Below, one piece after another: positions 5,956 to 9,897 of a stretch of 9,897 bases of DNA. Each line of letters opens with the position of its first letter. The stretch's first letter is position 1. Origin of the DNA: CAZKUN01 sp964555935 (GTDB taxonomy: Bacteria > Armatimonadota > Zipacnadia > Zipacnadales > VGFC01); NCBI GenBank assembly GCA_964555935.1, contig CAZKUN010000305.1, forward strand, positions 1 through 9,897, given 5' to 3'. The notes under the pieces were generated by a model. That model made no database searches, was not told the origin of the DNA, and saw only the letters and a list, made by a program, of their open reading frames with translations. The position numbers and the translations under genes were made by a program.

Positions 5956-7776
5956 TCATTGGTCGAACTGAATCTCACCGACCACGAGGACGCCTCGGTC
6001 AGTCCCTCGGAAGCGCGTTTCGAGGTTCTCTATTCGGAGCGAGTTTTCGCCCTCACGCCAGAGGTCGCTCACGTCAAAACGGAACCGTGGGCTGTAGTCG
6101 ATCGTGTCGTACTTGCGGCCGCCGTCTGGGGCAACTTCGAAGTCGGTGTCATACTTCACGCGCCAGGCCTCGCCGGCTTCTACGAACGCGGGCAACGACT
6201 CGTATGCTTCGTGGTTGGGGGTGCGGATGTCGGCAGGCCGATCGATTGCATGCTCGGGCCCGAGCACCGTGTCGTTGAGCGTCAGCCGCATCACCGGCAG
6301 CAAGCCATTCTCCATCGAGTAGTCGACGCGGACCAGTAGTTCGAGGGTGTCAGGTTCTGTCTGTGAGAATACGAGCGTCGTGCTGGTCTCCTGGGGCACT
6401 CGAAAGCCACCGGCCATGGCGGCGGCGACCTCGGCGGCCACATCGATCACCCGATCCGCGGTCTCGATCTCGTCGAGGCGCTCGGTGAGGAAATCAATCC
6501 ACTCATCCCACGTGGCGCGGGCCTTGACGCTCCCCGACTTCGCTCGCGCCGCTTCCGCGTCGGCGGTCGCATCCGGCAGCGCCGCGCGGGTGACGCCCGT
6601 TCTCTCTAGACTCAGGGCGATTCGCAGCAGCTCGCGACCATCAGCTTTCGCACCGAACCACTCCGCGAGACTCTCGTCCGCATACTCGTCGAGAGTGTTG
6701 GTCGGACGCTCCAGGAAGTAGCTCCACGCATCGTAGAACAGCCTCATGCTGGCGATGGACGATGGGTCTTCCCCGTACGTCGCGAGTCCGACGAACTCGG
6801 CCTCGGTCGCGCGACGGCAGACGTCACGGATGTGATCGACCAAGAAGCCATTCACCGACGCCGTCGACTTGTTACCCCAGTGGAGGTACCCCGTGTTGAC
6901 CTCGGTCGGCGGCTTGAGGCCGGTCGGCCACGCGGCGTCGCCGACCATGCCCGTGAGCGTCCATTGGCAGATGATCTGAGCGGGCACTAGGTCCATCCAG
7001 CTTGGCGGATCCTGGGCCATTTCAGGCGTGAAGCCGGTGTAGGTGGCGTAGGTGAGCCACGCGTCGGGATCGAGTTCATGGGCCAATGCTGCGACGGGCG
7101 CCGTAGAAAGGGCCATGTCCTTATAGTAGTCGGGCGCGTCGCCGGGGATCGCGGTCCTCGCCGCCACGCAGTCATCGCAATGGCAGACTAAGAAGTCGCC
7201 GATCTCGAAGTTGATGCCGCCGATCTCAAAGGTGTCGAACAGCCATCGGCAACCATCGTTGAGCCATTTCACGTTCTCTGGCTTGGTCGGGCAGAGCGCG
7301 TTGGTCGCCGAGCCGTCCTCGCGGACAGCGGCCAGTTTTGGGTGCAGCTTGAGCCACGTGGCGGTGTTGTACTTGTGGTCGCCCTCGAAGTAGTATCCCT
7401 CGTAGCCGCTGGTGCCGACGCCTGGAATGATGCGGATCCCGCGAGCATTGGCATAGTCGCAGACCTGCCGGCCAGCCTCCACGCCGCCATGCGTGTCGCG
7501 CAGAAAGCCCCAGATGATCACCGCGTTGAAGGTCGTCTGCTCGTGCATGAAGTCGATGAGCCGCGTGTAGTCGAGCACGTATTCCTCGGCGGTCTTGTGG
7601 TACTTCCCGCCGCCGCCCATTTGGATGCGTCCAGGCGTCTCGCCGGACCAGTCCATGCGATGGTCCCATGTCCAGAGGTAGCGTTGCTCAAAGCCCTCCG
7701 CGCAAGCGAATCGCGCGAGGAAGCAGAACGCCATCGTGACGAGCAGTAAGCGGGGCTGGCTGTGACGGGATCTCAT
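5956..7776 (-). CDS. Secreted TIM-barrel protein, glycoside-hydrolase-like, with a C-terminal beta-sandwich
   Basis: This 606-residue protein begins with a clear Sec signal peptide: basic RSRHSQPR, a hydrophobic core LLLVTMAFCFLA and a likely cleavage after ACA (residue 26). Residues 30-350 look like a TIM barrel of the glycoside-hydrolase type: FNAVIIWGF (83-91), ARGIRIIPGVG (111-121), INFEIGDF (188-195) and repeated aromatic/Trp motifs. INFEIGDF runs into VCHCDDC, a CxCxxC cluster (Cys198, 200, 203) that I associate with large secreted glycosidase-like barrels of the DUF4838/alpha-glucuronidase-like kind. Glu191 and Asp194 are candidate acidic catalytic residues. Residues 465-606 resemble a beta-sandwich, perhaps carbohydrate-binding. 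It would act outside the cytoplasm on a glycan. GGAGGAG lies 9 nt before the ATG. It is divergent from the propeller gene and ends 9 nt from the radical SAM stop. The family assignment is by pattern only. Confidence 0.85.
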   Translation of the reverse strand: MRSRHSQPRLLLVTMAFCFLARFACAEGFEQRYLWTWDHRMDWSGETPGRIQMGGGGKYHKTAEEYVLDYTRLIDFMHEQTTFNAVIIWGFLRDTHGGVEAGRQVCDYANARGIRIIPGVGTSGYEGYYFEGDHKYNTATWLKLHPKLAAVREDGSATNALCPTKPENVKWLNDGCRWLFDTFEIGGINFEIGDFLVCHCDDCVAARTAIPGDAPDYYKDMALSTAPVAALAHELDPDAWLTYATYTGFTPEMAQDPPSWMDLVPAQIICQWTLTGMVGDAAWPTGLKPPTEVNTGYLHWGNKSTASVNGFLVDHIRDVCRRATEAEFVGLATYGEDPSSIASMRLFYDAWSYFLERPTNTLDEYADESLAEWFGAKADGRELLRIALSLERTGVTRAALPDATADAEAARAKSGSVKARATWDEWIDFLTERLDEIETADRVIDVAAEVAAAMAGGFRVPQETSTTLVFSQTEPDTLELLVRVDYSMENGLLPVMRLTLNDTVLGPEHAIDRPADIRTPNHEAYESLPAFVEAGEAWRVKYDTDFEVAPDGGRKYDTIDYSPRFRFDVSDLWREGENSLRIENLETRFRGTDRGVLVVGEIQFDQ

Positions 7777-7792
7777 CGGCGATGACTCCTCC

Positions 7793-7821
7793 GCGGGCGG
7801 TTGGCCTCCGTCTTCGCCCGC
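7793..7821. promoter_or_regulatory. Hairpin in the divergent leader between the secreted barrel and propeller genes
   Basis: GCGGGCG (7793-7799) and CGCCCGC (7815-7821) can pair over seven bases around a 15-nt loop. The element sits directly upstream of the ribosome binding site (7786-7792) of the minus-strand gene, within a divergent gap of about 136 nt. No convincing sigma-70 promoter was found in this gap. It could be an operator or a leader structure, or chance in G+C-rich DNA. Confidence 0.22.
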
Positions 7822-7842
7822 CGGTCGTCGAATCCCTCATAG

Positions 7843-7865
7843 GACCTCCGCAGGGGCGGGAGGTC
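7843..7865 (+). promoter_or_regulatory. Hairpin covering the upstream ribosome binding site of the propeller gene
   Basis: GACCTCC (7843-7849) is the exact complement of GGAGGTC (7859-7865), with a 9-nt loop. The right arm is the Shine-Dalgarno sequence four bases before the ATG at 7868, so in mRNA this site would be hidden. The second site at 7898-7905, serving the ATG at 7913, is left free. This supports the later start or suggests two controlled starts. Confidence 0.3.
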
Positions 7866-7897
7866 GAATGGCGAACCGTCATGGCACAGATCGTCCG

Positions 7898-7905
7898 GGA
7901 GGAGA
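7898..7905 (+). promoter_or_regulatory. Ribosome binding site favouring the propeller start at 7913
   Basis: GGGAGGAG is followed by a 7-nt spacer and the ATG at 7913, close to ideal. The in-frame ATG at 7868 has GGGAGG at 7858-7863 with only four bases of spacing, inside a potential hairpin. Confidence 0.55.
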
Positions 7906-7912
7906 ATGTCTC

Positions 7913-9748
7913 ATGGTATCGGTGGCTACTGGAATTGCGTTGGGGACGCTCGTGGGCGCTGGCCTGTCGGGGCAGGATGGACACGTGTTCGAGACGATCG
8001 GCGATCCCGTGAGATCGATGGCGCTGAACATGTGGCTGGCGACCGAGGGCCCCGACGGCCACGCGATTGGGTGGGCGACTTACGAAGCGCCGGACGGGTT
8101 GCTGCTCCTGGGCGTGGGTCTGGACGACGGCCGCGTCACGAAGGTCGACCTGGCCGGGTATGGCCGCAGCCACACCCGCATGACCAAAGGTCCTGGTGGG
8201 AACATCTATCTCTACTCGGGCAACCCCGGCCACTTCCTGCGGTACGACGTCACCACGCGCGCGCTCGAGGACCTGGGCGTCCCCGCGACTCCGGCGAATT
8301 ACTGGCTGGGGCAAGCGGTCGGGCCTGACGGGCGCTTCTGGGTCGGGACCTACCCGGAGGCGACGCTGGTGAGCTGCGACATGCAGACCGGCGAGATCCA
8401 GAACCACGGCCAGATGAGGGATGATGACAAGCAGGCCTATATCATCCGCACCGCGGTGAGTGACGCGGGGATCGTCTACAACGCGGTTGGGCTGCATCAC
8501 CGCGAGTTGTGGGCATACGACCCGGCGACCGGCGCCAGGACGCAGATCCTGCCGGAGGAGATGACGACCCAGCAGGGAGCGCCGGATCTCTGGATCGCGA
8601 CCGACGGCCACGTGTACGGGAAATCCGGGGCGGCGACGTTCCGCTGCAAGCCCGATGGCATCGAGATCGACGAGTCCGGCAATCGCTACTCCGACCCCGA
8701 ACAGAAGCGCGCCGGGGGGGTGGAGATTGGCCACATCGATGCGAATGGCGAGCTGGCGATCACTGACCTGGATACGGGTGAGACGCGGATGCTCGCCACG
8801 GAGTACGGGGGCCAGGCGAACCCGATCTACTGCGTTTCATGCGAACGAGACGGGAAGATCTACGGAGGTTCAGGCAGCGGATCGAGGACGTTCAGCTACG
8901 ACCCGGCAACCGGCGAGTTGACGGATCTGGGGAGGCTGACGAGCGGGAGCATCCAGGTCTACGACATCGTCAACATGCCGCGAGGGCTGTTCCAGAGCAG
9001 CTACATGGGCGCGTCGATGGACGTGTACGACCCAGACCAGCCGAGGGAAGCGGGCAAGAACCCGGTGAGAATCGCTTCCGCTCCAGGCCAGGAGCGACCG
9101 GTGCAATGGACCGAGGGGCCGGATGGGAAACTGTACCTCGGCACGGTTCCGGTGAAGGGGCATCTGGGCGGGGCGCTTACGCAGGTCGACCCGGAGACGC
9201 TGGAATCGAGACACTGGTCGCAGATCATCCATAACCAGAGCATCTACTATGTGGCGCCGGTGCCCCAGACGAATCAGTTGGTCTGCGCCACCTCCGTAGG
9301 AGGCGGGTCGAGCGCGATTCCTACCGAAAAGGAAGCCTGCATCTTCATCTGGGATATCGCGACGGAGGAGGTCGTCTACCGATGCGCACCGGTGCCGGGC
9401 TCCCGCGGCTACGGGCGGCTGGTGACGGCCAATACGGGCATCGTGTATGGACTCACGGGGAACAGCTACTACGCGTTCGATCCTGTCGCGCGCGAGGTGG
9501 TGTTCGTGGGCGAGTTGCCGGTCCCGGGCAGCCGTTTCCCGGGTCTCAATGACGGGCCGGTCGGCGAGCGCGGGCTGATCCATGGCGTCGCCGGTGACGC
9601 GGTGTTCGCCATCGATCCCGCCGACCACAGCGCCACGGTGATCGCGCGGCACGGGTCGCTGAAGAAGGCCCACGGGTTCTTCGTGACCGATGACGAGGTG
9701 CTGTACTACGGCTCGGGACCGACGCTCATGCGCTGTGACCTGAAGTAG
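7913..9748 (+). CDS. Beta-propeller protein of unknown function, probably exported
   Basis: This 611-residue protein (626 if it starts at 7868) consists of repeated propeller-blade motifs. Examples are GPDGHAIGWATY, GPGGNIYLYSG, GPDGRFWVGTYPEATL, DGHVYGKSG, DGKIYGGSGSGSRTFSYDP, GPDGKLYLGTV and TGIVYGLTG, and Asp-Pro-x-Thr-Gly turns such as YDPATG occur twice. Blades recur about every 45-60 residues from residue 25 to the C-terminus, enough for one large or two smaller propellers. Residues 1-19 (VSVATGIALGTLVGAGLSG core) are hydrophobic and could be a weak export signal, but the short form has no basic n-region; a GTG at 7985 could also start a cytosolic form. Such proteins bind ligands or partners or act as lyases or lactonases; nothing visible picks one. 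It is divergent from the secreted TIM-barrel gene. A run of seven G at 8714-8720 keeps the frame but could slip. Confidence 0.85.
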   Translation: MVSVATGIALGTLVGAGLSGQDGHVFETIGDPVRSMALNMWLATEGPDGHAIGWATYEAPDGLLLLGVGLDDGRVTKVDLAGYGRSHTRMTKGPGGNIYLYSGNPGHFLRYDVTTRALEDLGVPATPANYWLGQAVGPDGRFWVGTYPEATLVSCDMQTGEIQNHGQMRDDDKQAYIIRTAVSDAGIVYNAVGLHHRELWAYDPATGARTQILPEEMTTQQGAPDLWIATDGHVYGKSGAATFRCKPDGIEIDESGNRYSDPEQKRAGGVEIGHIDANGELAITDLDTGETRMLATEYGGQANPIYCVSCERDGKIYGGSGSGSRTFSYDPATGELTDLGRLTSGSIQVYDIVNMPRGLFQSSYMGASMDVYDPDQPREAGKNPVRIASAPGQERPVQWTEGPDGKLYLGTVPVKGHLGGALTQVDPETLESRHWSQIIHNQSIYYVAPVPQTNQLVCATSVGGGSSAIPTEKEACIFIWDIATEEVVYRCAPVPGSRGYGRLVTANTGIVYGLTGNSYYAFDPVAREVVFVGELPVPGSRFPGLNDGPVGERGLIHGVAGDAVFAIDPADHSATVIARHGSLKKAHGFFVTDDEVLYYGSGPTLMRCDLK

Positions 9749-9897
9749 TTACTGCAGCGCGACGAGCGCGTCGAGAACTTCGATCCTGACAGTATCCGCG
9801 ACACTGCGCTCCTTGGTCAGTTCTGCCCATATAGCCCTTGGCAGTGACCTCCCCCCATTAACGGTACCACTCACAGTCTCATGGATTCGTTGCCTTC
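9749..9897 (-). CDS. Probable 3' end of a minus-strand gene, unknown function (partial)
   Basis: The minus strand is open from the right edge to a TAA at 9751-9749 and gives about 48 residues ending GGRSLPRAIWAELTKERSV, then ADTVRIEVLDALVALQ. The amphipathic, helix-like end and the G/C third codon positions near the stop look like a real protein terminus. The part nearest the edge is less biased and less convincing. The stop would abut the propeller TAG (9746-9748) with no base between them. No domain is recognisable. On the plus strand, the frame continuing past the propeller stop is open to a TGA at 9845-9847 but has no start codon, so it is less likely. Confidence 0.4.
   Translation of the reverse strand, partial: RQRIHETVSGTVNGGRSLPRAIWAELTKERSVADTVRIEVLDALVALQ

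Noticed and set aside
5325..5978. A glycine-rich 217-codon minus-strand frame
   Set aside because: It is the mirror image of the Pro/Asp-rich tail of the radical SAM gene: CCN proline codons read backwards give Gly. It has no ribosome binding site or domain.
8714..8720. A run of seven G suggesting a frameshift in the propeller gene
   Set aside because: Propeller motifs continue in the same frame on both sides, so the reading frame is intact here.
7688..8734. A 348-codon minus-strand frame across the propeller start
   Set aside because: It overlaps both supported divergent genes and its translation is Arg/Pro/His-rich without motifs, as expected of an antisense frame.
9758..9774. The CGACG/CGTCG hairpin after the propeller stop as an intrinsic terminator
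   Set aside because: The stem is only five pairs, no T-run follows, and it lies inside the probable convergent reading frame.
9881..9897. A plus-strand start codon (ATG at 9881) at the right edge
   Set aside because: There is no ribosome binding site and only five codons are visible, so nothing supports a gene.

Overview
The window is about two-thirds G+C and densely coding, with no rRNA, tRNA, CRISPR array, insertion sequence or phage gene that I can see. Two diverged URO-D-like proteins in an operon with a sugar-type ABC importer, a secreted TIM-barrel protein, a large beta-propeller and a cobalamin-type radical SAM enzyme suggest a free-living heterotroph of a Planctomycetes, Armatimonadota or Hydrogenedentes-like lineage, perhaps known only from metagenomes. 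This is a guess from gene content; no marker gene is present.

Layout, left to right. (1) Positions 1-3800 are a minus-strand operon, read from right to left: a 430-residue URO-D-like protein, a 387-residue URO-D/MtaA-like protein and the ATPase of a sugar-type ABC importer, which runs off the left edge. The gaps are 12 and 1 nt and each gene has its own Shine-Dalgarno site, so co-transcription is very likely. Permease and binding-protein genes would be expected just beyond position 1. (2) Positions 3801-4017 are a divergent intergenic region holding a dyad next to the operon and a 13-bp direct repeat next to the radical SAM gene. (3) Positions 4018-5946, plus strand, encode a B12-binding-type radical SAM protein whose C-terminus carries a lipobox-like hydrophobic segment and a Pro/Asp-rich tail. 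(4) Positions 5956-7776, minus strand, encode a secreted TIM-barrel, glycoside-hydrolase-like protein. (5) Positions 7777-7912 are a short divergent leader with two hairpins. (6) Positions 7913-9748, plus strand, encode a beta-propeller protein. (7) From 9749 to the right edge there is probably the 3' end of another minus-strand gene, whose stop codon abuts that of the propeller gene.

How the genes may work together is inference. The left operon looks like uptake of a small sugar-like or methylated compound coupled to URO-D-fold chemistry, possibly methyl transfer. The secreted TIM-barrel protein and the propeller are divergently transcribed and could share control. The most unusual object is the radical SAM protein with its fused lipoprotein-like tail. 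All complete genes start with ATG except the ABC ATPase, which starts with GTG.
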